A stretch of DNA of 64,000 nucleotides, taken from positions 496,001 through 560,000 of the forward strand of contig CANKYO010000001.1 in the NCBI GenBank assembly GCA_947488175.1. Direction: 5' to 3'. The position numbers and the translations under genes are program-made. Below the pieces are notes generated by a model. The model had not been told where the DNA came from. It did not search any database and saw only the letters and a program-made list of their open reading frames with translations. Numbering within the stretch: position 1 is the first letter of the stretch; every line of letters starts with the position of its first letter. This stretch comes from an uncultured Paracoccaceae bacterium. GTDB taxonomy: Bacteria; Pseudomonadota; Alphaproteobacteria; Rhodobacterales; Rhodobacteraceae. Below are positions 27,478 to 34,755 of the stretch, one piece after another.

Positions 27478-27494
27478 GATACAAATTGATACAA
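27478..27494. repeat. Direct repeat in response regulator/FNR-type intergenic region
   Basis: GATACAA occurs at 27478-27484 and again at 27488-27494, ten bases apart, so both copies lie on the same DNA face; a related TGCGATTC precedes. OmpR-type regulators bind such tandem repeats. It lies between the divergent response-regulator and Crp/Fnr genes. Confidence 0.4.
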
Positions 27495-27567
27495 TCCGTT
27501 ACTTGCCCATCAGAACGCTTGCGACAGTGACCGATCATACCATCCCTGAAACTGAACGGGGGTTCTT

Positions 27568-28248
27568 ATGTACGTAACGCGACTGAATGAACATGTTTCA
27601 CCACAACTTATCCCACAGCCTGTTAAAACCTCAACGGTTACCCGGTTGCACCGCGTCGCCGAAGGCAAACACCTGTATTTCGAAGGCGAAGAGGCCGGCA
27701 ATATCTACCGGGTTGTCTCAGGCGTACTACGCCTGACCCGGCTGATGGAGGATGGACGCAGACAAGTCATCGCCTTTGGGTATCCGGGAGATGTCGTCGG
27801 CTTTCCAAGTGACGGCCAATACCACACCGATTGCGAGGCGCTTCGGCCAACCACAGTCGTGGTACATAACCGGGCCGCTTTGGAAAGTAGCACTGGGGAT
27901 GCTGCGCTCCATGCCAGTTTGCTGCAGGCGGCCTTGCGCGAAATCAGCGCGATGCAGGATCACTTTCTGATGCTGGGACGGAAATCAGCCTGTGAAAGAG
28001 TAGCGTCATTTCTTTGCGTCTTGGCCGATCGGGTCGGTACACCGCTTGGCGAATTCACACAGTTCGACTTGCCGATGAGCAGGTCTGACATTGCCGATTT
28101 CCTTGGTTTGACGACCGAAACGGTCTGTCGAACGTTCACACAATTGCGCAAACGCAACGTGATCGCCCTGGATCGCATTTACACGGTCATCGTATTGAAA
28201 CCCAGGGATCTTTTTGCCTTGGCCGAAGGCGAAACTTCATGCAACTAG
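27568..28248 (+). CDS. Crp/Fnr family regulator, FixK-like
   Basis: 226 residues: cyclic-nucleotide-binding fold (about 40-140, with HLYFEGEEAGNIYRVVSGVLRL) and C-terminal helix-turn-helix (SRSDIADFLGLTTETVCRTFTQLRKRNVI). The recognition helix has E-x-x-x-R as in FNR/FixK, which reads TTGAT half-sites. There is no N-terminal cysteine cluster for a 4Fe-4S centre, so oxygen sensing must come from elsewhere, as with FixK, for instance from the neighbouring haem-PAS kinase. The boxes in this island are its expected targets. Its last four bases overlap the convergent DUF2267 gene. Confidence 0.82.
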   Translation: MYVTRLNEHVSPQLIPQPVKTSTVTRLHRVAEGKHLYFEGEEAGNIYRVVSGVLRLTRLMEDGRRQVIAFGYPGDVVGFPSDGQYHTDCEALRPTTVVVHNRAALESSTGDAALHASLLQAALREISAMQDHFLMLGRKSACERVASFLCVLADRVGTPLGEFTQFDLPMSRSDIADFLGLTTETVCRTFTQLRKRNVIALDRIYTVIVLKPRDLFALAEGETSCN

Positions 28249-28676
28249 GGCGCAGGCCACATGTCTCTCAACTCAGTGGGGAGGTTGGCACGAACATCGT
28301 CAACCTCACCGCGTGAGATGCGCGCGTTCAGCAGTTCGAACACCACCCTAATGTCTTCTGGACCACGATAATCCAGAACTTCACCGACCTGTTCTTCGAT
28401 CGCGGCAACGAACTCATCTTGGTGCCGCTCTCTTACCGGCGTCAACTTCGGTTGCCAGCCTTCATAATACATCCCACGGAGCATGATCGGAAGCTGGGCG
28501 GACAATTGTGCCATCTCATTGATCTGCAAGTGGTCACGGATCCTACAAATAACAGCGCGGAGCAGGCGCAACACATCGCGTTCGCTTGACCAACCCAAAC
28601 GACCTGACAGGTCATTCACCCATTCATGGGCTTCGTGGGTCGTTCTCTCAAAGACATGGATTTGACCAGTCGTCAT
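28245..28676 (-). CDS. DUF2267 protein
   Basis: 143-residue all-helical protein with two repeats of the DUF2267 type (first around ERTTHEAHEWVNDLSGRLGWSSERDVLRLLRAVICRIRDHL in outline; second around DEFVAAIEEQVGEVLDYRGPEDIRVVFELLNARISRGEVDDVRANLP). W and D/E positions match the family. Function unknown, but members are recurrent in hypoxia or stress regulons. It follows the bactofilin-like membrane gene by nine bases and should share its FNR-type promoter. Confidence 0.75.
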   Translation of the reverse strand: MTTGQIHVFERTTHEAHEWVNDLSGRLGWSSERDVLRLLRAVICRIRDHLQINEMAQLSAQLPIMLRGMYYEGWQPKLTPVRERHQDEFVAAIEEQVGEVLDYRGPEDIRVVFELLNARISRGEVDDVRANLPTELRDMWPAP

Positions 28677-28685
28677 CAGCGCCTC

Positions 28686-29870
28686 CTAATTTTCAATTGG
28701 TTTCATATCTATATCATAGGCGTAGCCGGGATTGCCGATCAGCCAGTTGAACAAGGCACTCGCCATTGCCCCAATGCCCAAAAGAACCAACGTATAATTG
28801 ACGACCCAACCTACAAACGGAATGAAGTTCAGCAATGTGACAAGACATACCGCGACGGCGAGCACCGACAACCGGACCAGAATTGACGGGTCCGAGGGAC
28901 CACCCAAGGCCAGCGTCGCCCGCATCGCGATAGCATAAGCCGCCAGAACGTAACCCAAGGTCCATGCGACGATAATCAGCAGTAGGGCGAAGGGCACAAA
29001 AGGGATTCCAACAATTGTAAGCGCGGTAATCGGCACCAGACCAAACAGCATGGACAAACCCAGGATACCAAGCAGAAAGATGTGGCCCGGACGCTCAGTG
29101 ATTTCGCGGCGCATGCTGGCGACGTGTTTGGGTGTGAAGGTCAGGAAAATGCCGCCGATCAATATGAAGAATGCCAGCGTCACAATGAACGCCGAGAGAA
29201 GCGTTACAAAGGTGGGGAGGATGGGCATTTCCACATCATCCCATGTCTCGCGCATTTCTTGCCACATGGGGCGGTTGATCAGTACCTCGAATTGGACACG
29301 GTCTGCCGAGATCACCCGTTCGGGAATGCTGATCGGCCGTTCGGCAGAGTATGTCAGCACGCCATCAATCCGGGCATTCGGGCCAAAACTGATCTTTTCG
29401 GCGGCAAGCCTTACATCACCGCCAATTGGCGCATTGAGCGTCACCTCCGCACTTGCAACCGACAAGGCACCCGCGACCGTCCCATCGATGATGACGGATC
29501 GCCCCAGAAAACGGGCATTTCGGTTAACCACCGCAGCGGATGTTAAACGAACGCTATATCCCATAGCGGTCACATCTTCCGCGACATTGGAACCGATCGT
29601 AACTGTCGCACCCATCGCGTAAAGGTCAGATTCTGTTTCTGTGTCGACATTCACATCCATGCCAGCGACGTGCACGTCGCCGTCGGCGACGCCCGCGATC
29701 GACACAATCTCACCAGCTGCGAACACATCGCCTGCGGCACCGTAGGTTTCGGTAACTGTTGTTCCAGCGGCAAAGCTATCACCGCCGTTCGAGGCCGACA
29801 TGGTCTGGGCCTCACTGGCAGTGGTCAACGCGAAAGCGGCGACAACGGTGATGATCTTGAGGCTCCACAT
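28686..29870 (-). CDS. Polymer-forming (bactofilin-like) protein with C-terminal membrane region
   Basis: 394 residues. Signal peptide (MWSLKIITVVAAFALTTASEAQ), then a repetitive beta region of about 180 residues (GDVFAAGEIVSIAGVADGDVHVAGMDVNVD and so on), the right-handed beta-solenoid pattern of bactofilins, and a C-terminal part with four or five helices (about 220-390). The solenoid would be periplasmic, unlike classical cytosolic bactofilins. Role unknown; perhaps envelope integrity under stress. Start at 29870 lies 25 bases after the transcription start predicted from the divergent FNR-type box. Confidence 0.7.
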   Translation of the reverse strand: MWSLKIITVVAAFALTTASEAQTMSASNGGDSFAAGTTVTETYGAAGDVFAAGEIVSIAGVADGDVHVAGMDVNVDTETESDLYAMGATVTIGSNVAEDVTAMGYSVRLTSAAVVNRNARFLGRSVIIDGTVAGALSVASAEVTLNAPIGGDVRLAAEKISFGPNARIDGVLTYSAERPISIPERVISADRVQFEVLINRPMWQEMRETWDDVEMPILPTFVTLLSAFIVTLAFFILIGGIFLTFTPKHVASMRREITERPGHIFLLGILGLSMLFGLVPITALTIVGIPFVPFALLLIIVAWTLGYVLAAYAIAMRATLALGGPSDPSILVRLSVLAVAVCLVTLLNFIPFVGWVVNYTLVLLGIGAMASALFNWLIGNPGYAYDIDMKPIEN

Positions 29871-29901
29871 GACACATCCTCAGCTATTGCGGTGTGTCAT
29901 C

Positions 29902-29971
29902 GTTTTAGCGCTGTCGGGAATAGGACCCATTGACGAAAATCAATGCCGGGCGCAGCGCTTCATCTTACGAA
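29902..29971. promoter_or_regulatory. Bidirectional FNR/FixK-type promoter (hsp20 and bactofilin-like gene)
   Basis: The box TTGACGAAAATCAA is at 29930-29943 (one mismatch). On the plus strand TACGAA (29966-29971) and on the minus strand TAAAAC (29907 to 29902) each lie with their centre 32 bases from the box centre, the class II spacing. Predicted starts are about 25 bases before both the Hsp20 ATG and the membrane protein ATG. One regulator dimer could thus drive both directions. Confidence 0.7.
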
Positions 29972-30002
29972 AGAACCCTCGATTGAGATGAAAGGAAGTG
30001 CA

Positions 30003-30479
30003 ATGGATAACCAAATCACACCGCGCCCCACTGACCCGCAGCCTTTTTTTGAGACGCTGCAGGAAGAGATGGAGCGAATGATTGATCGTATGCGTTTCAG
30101 TCCGACGATCCGCGGAACAGCATCTCGTCTCGGACTATCCGGCCAGATGATGCCCGCAATTGATATGAGCGAAAGCGACGACATGGTGGAAATTACCGTT
30201 GAGGTGCCTGGCGTGGACAAGGACAACATCGATGTGACCATCAATGGCGATGTTCTGACAGTCAAAGGTGAAAAGTCCAACGATCGCGAAGAAAGCAACA
30301 AGAGTTATCATCTGATCGAACGCAGCTATGGCCATTTCGAACGACGGGTTCCTTTGGGTTTTGTGCCAGACGATGATGCCGTAACTGCGGCATTCGATGC
30401 CGGGGTGCTGAAACTGCAAATCCGTAAACCGGCCGAGGCGAAAGCGGCGGTGCGTAAGGTCAAAATCTCCGGCACCTGA
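30003..30479 (+). CDS. Hsp20/alpha-crystallin small heat shock protein
   Basis: 158 residues with a short N-terminal arm and an alpha-crystallin domain (about 50-150): PAIDMSESDDMVEITVEVPGV, VTINGDVLTVKGEK, YGHFERRVPLGF and the conserved A-x-x-x-n-G-V-L in AAFDAGVLKLQIRK. Start at 30003 is set by AAAGGAAG upstream. An ATP-independent holdase. Divergent from the bactofilin-like gene and controlled by the shared FNR-type box, so induction by low oxygen rather than by heat is expected. Confidence 0.9.
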   Translation: MDNQITPRPTDPQPFFETLQEEMERMIDRMRFSPTIRGTASRLGLSGQMMPAIDMSESDDMVEITVEVPGVDKDNIDVTINGDVLTVKGEKSNDREESNKSYHLIERSYGHFERRVPLGFVPDDDAVTAAFDAGVLKLQIRKPAEAKAAVRKVKISGT

Positions 30480-30486
30480 ACGTTTG

Positions 30487-30509
30487 TTGGCCGACCGCGC
30501 GTCGGCCAA
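30487..30509 (+). terminator. Hairpin after hsp20
   Basis: TTGGCCGAC (30487-30495) and GTCGGCCAA (30501-30509) form a perfect 9-bp stem with a five-base loop, eight bases after the hsp20 stop. Followed by TGAAAC rather than a U-run. It also faces the end of the convergent chaperone-modulator gene and may serve both. Confidence 0.6.
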
Positions 30510-30590
30510 TGAAACAGACGAGGGTTTGCAAAATCCAACACACTCGCTCTCTATTGGCAAAACTCAGACAAGTGTGACAGCTTTCCCCGA

Positions 30591-30890
30591 TCAACGACCG
30601 ATCTGCGCCAATTTACGTGACAGCGCATCGCGCTCTTCGATCAGGTCGAGAACCAGAGCAACCCCGGCAAGATTGAGACCCAGATCATGAGTCAAACGAC
30701 GCGCCTTGCGCGCTCGAAGTACATTCGGCGGTGAAAAACGCCAGTCAGAGGCATCGCGCCCTAATGGATCAAGCACACCATAGTCGACCAGGGCAACAAC
30801 CCAATCGACCTTTACATGACAGAATTGGCTGAGTTCGGTGAGCGTCAGCGCCTCGATAACCTCAACTGAACTTGGACTAGCGCGTCTCAT
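30591..30890 (-). CDS. cbpM: CbpM-like chaperone modulator, MerR-type
   Basis: 99 residues from 30890 (MRRASPSSVEV). The sequence ALTLTELSQFCHVKVDWVVALVDYGVLDP is the CbpM/MerR-like start, ending in a helical LVLDLIEERDALSRKLAQIG. CbpM binds the J-domain of CbpA and inhibits it. The gene starts eight bases after the stop of the DnaJ/CbpA-like gene, the usual pairing. Confidence 0.75.
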   Translation of the reverse strand: MRRASPSSVEVIEALTLTELSQFCHVKVDWVVALVDYGVLDPLGRDASDWRFSPPNVLRARKARRLTHDLGLNLAGVALVLDLIEERDALSRKLAQIGR

Positions 30891-30897
30891 ATGATGA

Positions 30898-31770
30898 TCA
30901 CTCCCTCGCTCGGCGCGGATCAAAACGGAACTCCCGCGCCATTTTCTCATATAGTTCCTTGGCTTCCGCAGATTTGACGGGCGGATTAATAATCAACAGC
31001 GTCGCAAAAAGATCACCGGCCACAGCACCAGGCAGCCCCTTGCCCTTTAAGCGTAGTTTCTGACCGCTCCGCGCATTCGGCGGCACCCTGATCTCCACCT
31101 TGCCGCTGGGCGTCGGCATTGCGACACGCGCGCCCAACGCCGCCTCCCAAGGCGTGACTGGCAGATCCACCGAGATATCGCGACCATCCAAGCGAAAAAT
31201 TGGATGGGGTTTTACCGCCACCTCCGCAATCAGCTCAGTTCCATCGGCTTGCAGGCGCAGATGTTGACCCTCTGATAGACCTTTGGGAATATCGATATCC
31301 AACGTTTCGGTGCGCCAAACGACACGACCCTGCTGATCCAATTGCGGCAGGCGAAGTTCCACCCGCTTGCGGGCACCGGCAAAGACATCCTCCAGATCAA
31401 CTTCCAACCGGACATGCTGCACCGCACGCTGTGCAAACCCGCCGCTGCCAAAAGCTTTGAAGATATCATCAAAATCAGCCGCACCTGCCCGGCCCATATC
31501 GTCCGGTGCAAATCCAAAGCCGCCATCCCAGCTCGCCTGAGGTCTGGGGTTCTGCCAATCCGCCCCGTACTGATCATAGGCGGCGCGCTTTTCAGGATCG
31601 CGCAGCACATCATAGGCCTCGCTCACCGTTTGGAACATCTGCGCCGCGTCAGCGCCAGTATTTACATCAGGATGATATTTGCGAGCCAGCTTGCGATAGG
31701 CCCGCTTGATGGCATCATCTGATGCGTCTCGGGAAACACCCAATACCTTGTAATAGTCGTCTGCCGACAT
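30898..31770 (-). CDS. cbpA: CbpA-like DnaJ-domain co-chaperone
   Basis: 290 residues: J-domain at the N-terminus (YYKVLGVSRDASDDAIKRAYRKLARKYHPD, with HPD), a glycine/phenylalanine linker, then two C-terminal substrate-binding domains (VDLEDVFAGARKRVEL; LRLKGKGLPG) without a zinc-finger, as in CbpA rather than DnaJ. Start chosen at 31770 (MSADDYYKVLG); the frame extends 23 residues further up without support. The upstream FNR-type box is shared with the divergent usp gene. Confidence 0.85.
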   Translation of the reverse strand: MSADDYYKVLGVSRDASDDAIKRAYRKLARKYHPDVNTGADAAQMFQTVSEAYDVLRDPEKRAAYDQYGADWQNPRPQASWDGGFGFAPDDMGRAGAADFDDIFKAFGSGGFAQRAVQHVRLEVDLEDVFAGARKRVELRLPQLDQQGRVVWRTETLDIDIPKGLSEGQHLRLQADGTELIAEVAVKPHPIFRLDGRDISVDLPVTPWEAALGARVAMPTPSGKVEIRVPPNARSGQKLRLKGKGLPGAVAGDLFATLLIINPPVKSAEAKELYEKMAREFRFDPRRARE

Positions 31771-31798
31771 CCTGAATGCTCTGATTTCCGTTTCGAAT

Positions 31799-31867
31799 AA
31801 AGTAGCGTGGACGGTCGCAAGGCGATTGATCAATCTCAATTCGGGACCGGGCTGGAGGCTCTAGAAA
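31799..31867. promoter_or_regulatory. Bidirectional FNR/FixK-type promoter (usp and cbpA)
   Basis: TTGATCAATCTCAA at 31826-31839 (one mismatch). Towards usp, TAGAAA (31862-31867) has its centre 32 bases away; towards cbpA, TACTTT (31804 to 31799, minus strand) is 31 bases away. Predicted starts are 25 and about 20 bases before the two ATGs. The arrangement repeats that of the hsp20 promoter. Confidence 0.65.
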
Positions 31868-31898
31868 TACCGCAGCACCGCAAAAAACGGAGAGCCTC

Positions 31899-32753
31899 AT
31901 GCAAAACCAGACCATCCTTGTCCTTCAGGGGCCCAACGGCACCGATCAGGACCTTGCGCACCTTTCCGAAACCGCGCGCGCGCAAAACGCGTATCTGTCG
32001 GTTCTGCATATCGGACCGGTCCAGCCAATTCCCGTCTATGCCTACGGGGGCATGCCCTACGGCGCCGTCGAAGTACCGCATAAATGGGTGCAGGAGCGTC
32101 AGGCACTCGCCGCGGTAATGGAAGAAAAACGTCAACGCAGCAACGCCTTCTTTGAGAAGGAAGGCATATCGGGAGAAGCAGGCGTGATCTGTTCATTTCC
32201 CGCGTCGCTGGATGATGATGTGGCGCCGCGTGCCATGCTTTGCGACGTTGCCGTTCTCCAACACGATCTGCGGGAAGATGAAGAAGCATATCGCAAACTG
32301 CTTTTTGGCCTCCTGTTCAACTCACCGGTTGGTGTCGTCATCAATTCACACAAGACAGCTGCGCCGCTTGCTCCCAAAAAGGTTTTTGTAGCCTGGAATA
32401 CAAGCGCCCCTGCAGCCCGCGCGGTGCATGAGGCGTTGCCGATGCTCAAGAAGGCCGAACATGTAACAATCGGCACTTTCGACGCAATCAAGAAGGAAAC
32501 AGCAGATGGTGAAGAGCCGGGCGCCGATCTTGCCAAATGGCTCAGTCATCACGGCTGCACAATTACAGTAGAGCAATATCAGACGAACGGCGCTGAGGTC
32601 GGCGAAGCGATCATGGCGCACGCCAAAGAGGTGGATGCCGATCTGATCGTCATGGGTGCCTATGGCCAATCGCGCCTTCGCCAAGCGGTCTTTGGTGGCA
32701 CAACGCGGACAATGGTCGAACAACAGGACGCCGCCGTGATGCTTGCGCATTGA
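31899..32753 (+). CDS. Universal stress protein, tandem UspA
   Basis: 284 residues with two Usp folds: the first (TILVLQGPNGTDQDLAHLSETARAQNA) degenerate, the second (PKKVFVAWNTSAPAARAVHEALPML) with the C-terminal nucleotide-binding signature G-A-Y-G-x-S-x9-G-G-T-T in VMGAYGQSRLRQAVFGGTTR, close to the ATP-binding type. Usps of this kind are oxygen- and starvation-induced in many bacteria. Driven by its FNR-type promoter; a terminator follows 44 bases after the stop. Confidence 0.88.
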   Translation: MQNQTILVLQGPNGTDQDLAHLSETARAQNAYLSVLHIGPVQPIPVYAYGGMPYGAVEVPHKWVQERQALAAVMEEKRQRSNAFFEKEGISGEAGVICSFPASLDDDVAPRAMLCDVAVLQHDLREDEEAYRKLLFGLLFNSPVGVVINSHKTAAPLAPKKVFVAWNTSAPAARAVHEALPMLKKAEHVTIGTFDAIKKETADGEEPGADLAKWLSHHGCTITVEQYQTNGAEVGEAIMAHAKEVDADLIVMGAYGQSRLRQAVFGGTTRTMVEQQDAAVMLAH

Positions 32754-32796
32754 TGTCCCGGTTTGGCGACGTGCTTGCGGAGATGCTGACTTAAGC

Positions 32797-32812
32797 GGGG
32801 GCAGTTGCCCCC
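32797..32812 (+). terminator. Terminator after usp
   Basis: GGGGGC (32797-32802), AGTT loop, GCCCCC (32807-32812), then TCTTTC. Rho-independent type for the usp transcript; it lies between convergent genes. Confidence 0.65.
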
Positions 32813-32849
32813 TCTTTCGCTTCACTTAAGCTGAGCGAATAAGCCGCTG

Positions 32850-33938
32850 TTACAGGGTAACGGCTTGCCCTGTCCGCGCGCTCTCCTGCGCGGCCAGACC
32901 GATCTGGATCGCCTTTGCACCATCTGCAAGCGTCACTTCGACCTCGCCTTCGCCACGCAGAACCGCATTGAAGCGCTGGTGCTGATAGAAGGTGGAGCCG
33001 TTGTGATCCCCGGCATCCAGCAGTGCGGGATCAACGGGAATTTCTGACACATATGGCCCCTTTGGCGCGCGCGGACTGATGATCATTTGCGGCACAGGCG
33101 GATCACCCAGCAGCTTCGGCCAGAACCGTCCCGGCCCCGGCACAAGCGCCTCGATCTTGCCCTTGGGACCAACCGCGCTGATCTCTTCCTGCCATTTTGA
33201 CCCTTCGGCAAACATGCACAGCTCCAGCATCGCCCGCGCGCCCTTAGCGAAATCGAGGATCACATAACCATTATCCCAGATATCCGGCGCCGCCCCATCA
33301 TAACGCTCATCAATATGGTTCAGCGATTGCCCCGCACTCGCCATGACCCGCACCGGCTCATCATCCAGGATCAAGCGCATCAGATCGAAGAAGTGGCAAC
33401 ATTTCTCAACCAGCGTGCCCCCCGTTTTGGCGTTGAAGCGGTTCCAGTCACCGATCTTCGGCAGGAACGGAAAGCGATGCTCGCGGATCGTCAACATCTT
33501 GATCCCGCCCGTGGCCTGCTGGGCTTGCGCGATCAGGGCCGCAACCGGGGGCATGTAACGATATTCCATCGCCACCCAGACCGGGTGCGGGTAGTCCTTA
33601 AACAAGGCGTCCAGAACAGGTGCATCCACAGGGTTTGTATAAAGCGGCTTTTCACACAGGATCGGCATCGGTCGTGTCGCCACGATCTGTTGCAACTGCT
33701 GGACATGTAGATAGTTCGGGCTAACAATCACCACCGCATCCAGTGCCTCGAAAGCCAGCAACTCCTCTAGCGAACCCGCCACATGCGCATTCTCGGCCAA
33801 GGTGCCCGCAGACTCAGCCAGTTCCGCAACCGGGTCATAGACCACCGACACCCGGCCCTGCGGCAAAAGATTGATATTCTGGATATGTTCGCGGCCCATC
33901 ATGCCGCAGCCGATGATCCCGTAATTGATCGTGCTCAC
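32850..33938 (-). CDS. Gfo/Idh/MocA-fold protein, candidate NAD-dependent sulfoquinovosidase
   Basis: 362 residues. Rossmann start INYGIIGCGMMGREHI, the CEKPLYT motif at about residue 95, and a C-terminal alpha/beta domain (REHRFPFLPKIGDWNRFNAKTGGTLVEKCCHFFDLMRL). Usually an NAD-linked sugar dehydrogenase fold, but a branch of it (glycoside hydrolase family GH188, related to GH109) cleaves sulfoquinovosides with NAD as cofactor. Its position beside a sulfoquinovose-monooxygenase-like gene set that lacks a GH31 sulfoquinovosidase makes that reaction a good candidate. It lies downstream of the GntR gene on the same strand, six bases apart. A plain sugar dehydrogenase remains possible. Confidence 0.6.
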   Translation of the reverse strand: MSTINYGIIGCGMMGREHIQNINLLPQGRVSVVYDPVAELAESAGTLAENAHVAGSLEELLAFEALDAVVIVSPNYLHVQQLQQIVATRPMPILCEKPLYTNPVDAPVLDALFKDYPHPVWVAMEYRYMPPVAALIAQAQQATGGIKMLTIREHRFPFLPKIGDWNRFNAKTGGTLVEKCCHFFDLMRLILDDEPVRVMASAGQSLNHIDERYDGAAPDIWDNGYVILDFAKGARAMLELCMFAEGSKWQEEISAVGPKGKIEALVPGPGRFWPKLLGDPPVPQMIISPRAPKGPYVSEIPVDPALLDAGDHNGSTFYQHQRFNAVLRGEGEVEVTLADGAKAIQIGLAAQESARTGQAVTL

Positions 33939-33944
33939 GTTAGT

Positions 33945-34652
33945 CTAGCCTTTACCCATGCGAGAGATGTAAGTGGCGCGCCGGGCATCATACCAGGTGC
34001 GCGAAAACTCGGCCGGTTCCGAGGTCGCGGTCCGGCTGATCCGTTCGATGTAACCGGTGGTTTGCCCGGCTTTCAGATGAAAAACATCCGGTGCCCAATC
34101 CGGCACCGCATCAATGCCAATCCGATCTTCAACGCTTGCAATCACCAGCCCCAATTCATGGCGATAAAAGTGATAGAGCGACTCTGACAAGTCATCTTTC
34201 ACGATGACATCTCGCTGTGCCCCATCCAGCCAAATCTCCTCAAGCGCCACCAGGACACCATCCAGCGATCGTAGCCGGCGGATGCGATGCCCCTCCGGAT
34301 GCCCTCCCAACCGGGCAAAGCCTTCAGGCTTGGCCAAGCAATCCACGGAAAGCACCTCTGCCGTTGGCAGCCCGCCGCCTTTCAGCAGTTCCAACCGAAA
34401 GAAGGCATAAACCGAATCAACGACCGGACGATGCCGCACATAATTCCCCGACCCCTGCACTCGGTCCAAGAGCCCCTTGGCTTCCACATCCGCCAATGCC
34501 TTGCGCAAGGTCCCTACGGCGACACCCAGATCATCCGCCATTTCCCGCTCTGGCGGCAGGCGTGATCCATCCGCCAGATGCCCGGCGGCAATCTCGCGGA
34601 TAAGCATTTCGCTCAACTGGATGAATTTCGGCAGAGCGGAGGTCTTTGCCAT
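33945..34652 (-). CDS. GntR family regulator, UTRA type
   Basis: 235 residues: N-terminal winged helix (LIREIAAGHLADGSRLPPEREMADDLGVAVGTLRKALADVEAKGLLDRVQGSGNYV, split by eye), then a UTRA effector domain (YRHELGLVIASVEDRIGID). UTRA regulators often sense sugars or sugar phosphates. Start 34652 has GGGAGGGG upstream. Divergent from the monooxygenase operon and upstream of the Gfo/Idh/MocA gene, so it probably controls the module, equivalent in position to the regulator of known sulfo-SMO clusters. Confidence 0.82.
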   Translation of the reverse strand: MAKTSALPKFIQLSEMLIREIAAGHLADGSRLPPEREMADDLGVAVGTLRKALADVEAKGLLDRVQGSGNYVRHRPVVDSVYAFFRLELLKGGGLPTAEVLSVDCLAKPEGFARLGGHPEGHRIRRLRSLDGVLVALEEIWLDGAQRDVIVKDDLSESLYHFYRHELGLVIASVEDRIGIDAVPDWAPDVFHLKAGQTTGYIERISRTATSEPAEFSRTWYDARRATYISRMGKG

Positions 34653-34755
34653 ATCGACCCCTCCCTGGGTGGCAAAAGAAGATTGATACACTATTGTTGC
34701 ACATAAATTCGCGTGCTACGCAAGAGGCAACGACACATCTCGGGGAGGAGAATCG

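Noticed and set aside
27478..27500. FNR-type box before the FixK-like gene
   Set aside because: TTGAT at 27486-27490 is followed by ACAATCCG, so the second half is absent; only a direct repeat is supported.
32850..33938. Plain inositol/sugar dehydrogenase as first call for the Gfo/Idh/MocA gene
   Set aside because: Not excluded, but the context with a desulfonating monooxygenase set and no GH31 enzyme makes the GH188-type reaction the better hypothesis.
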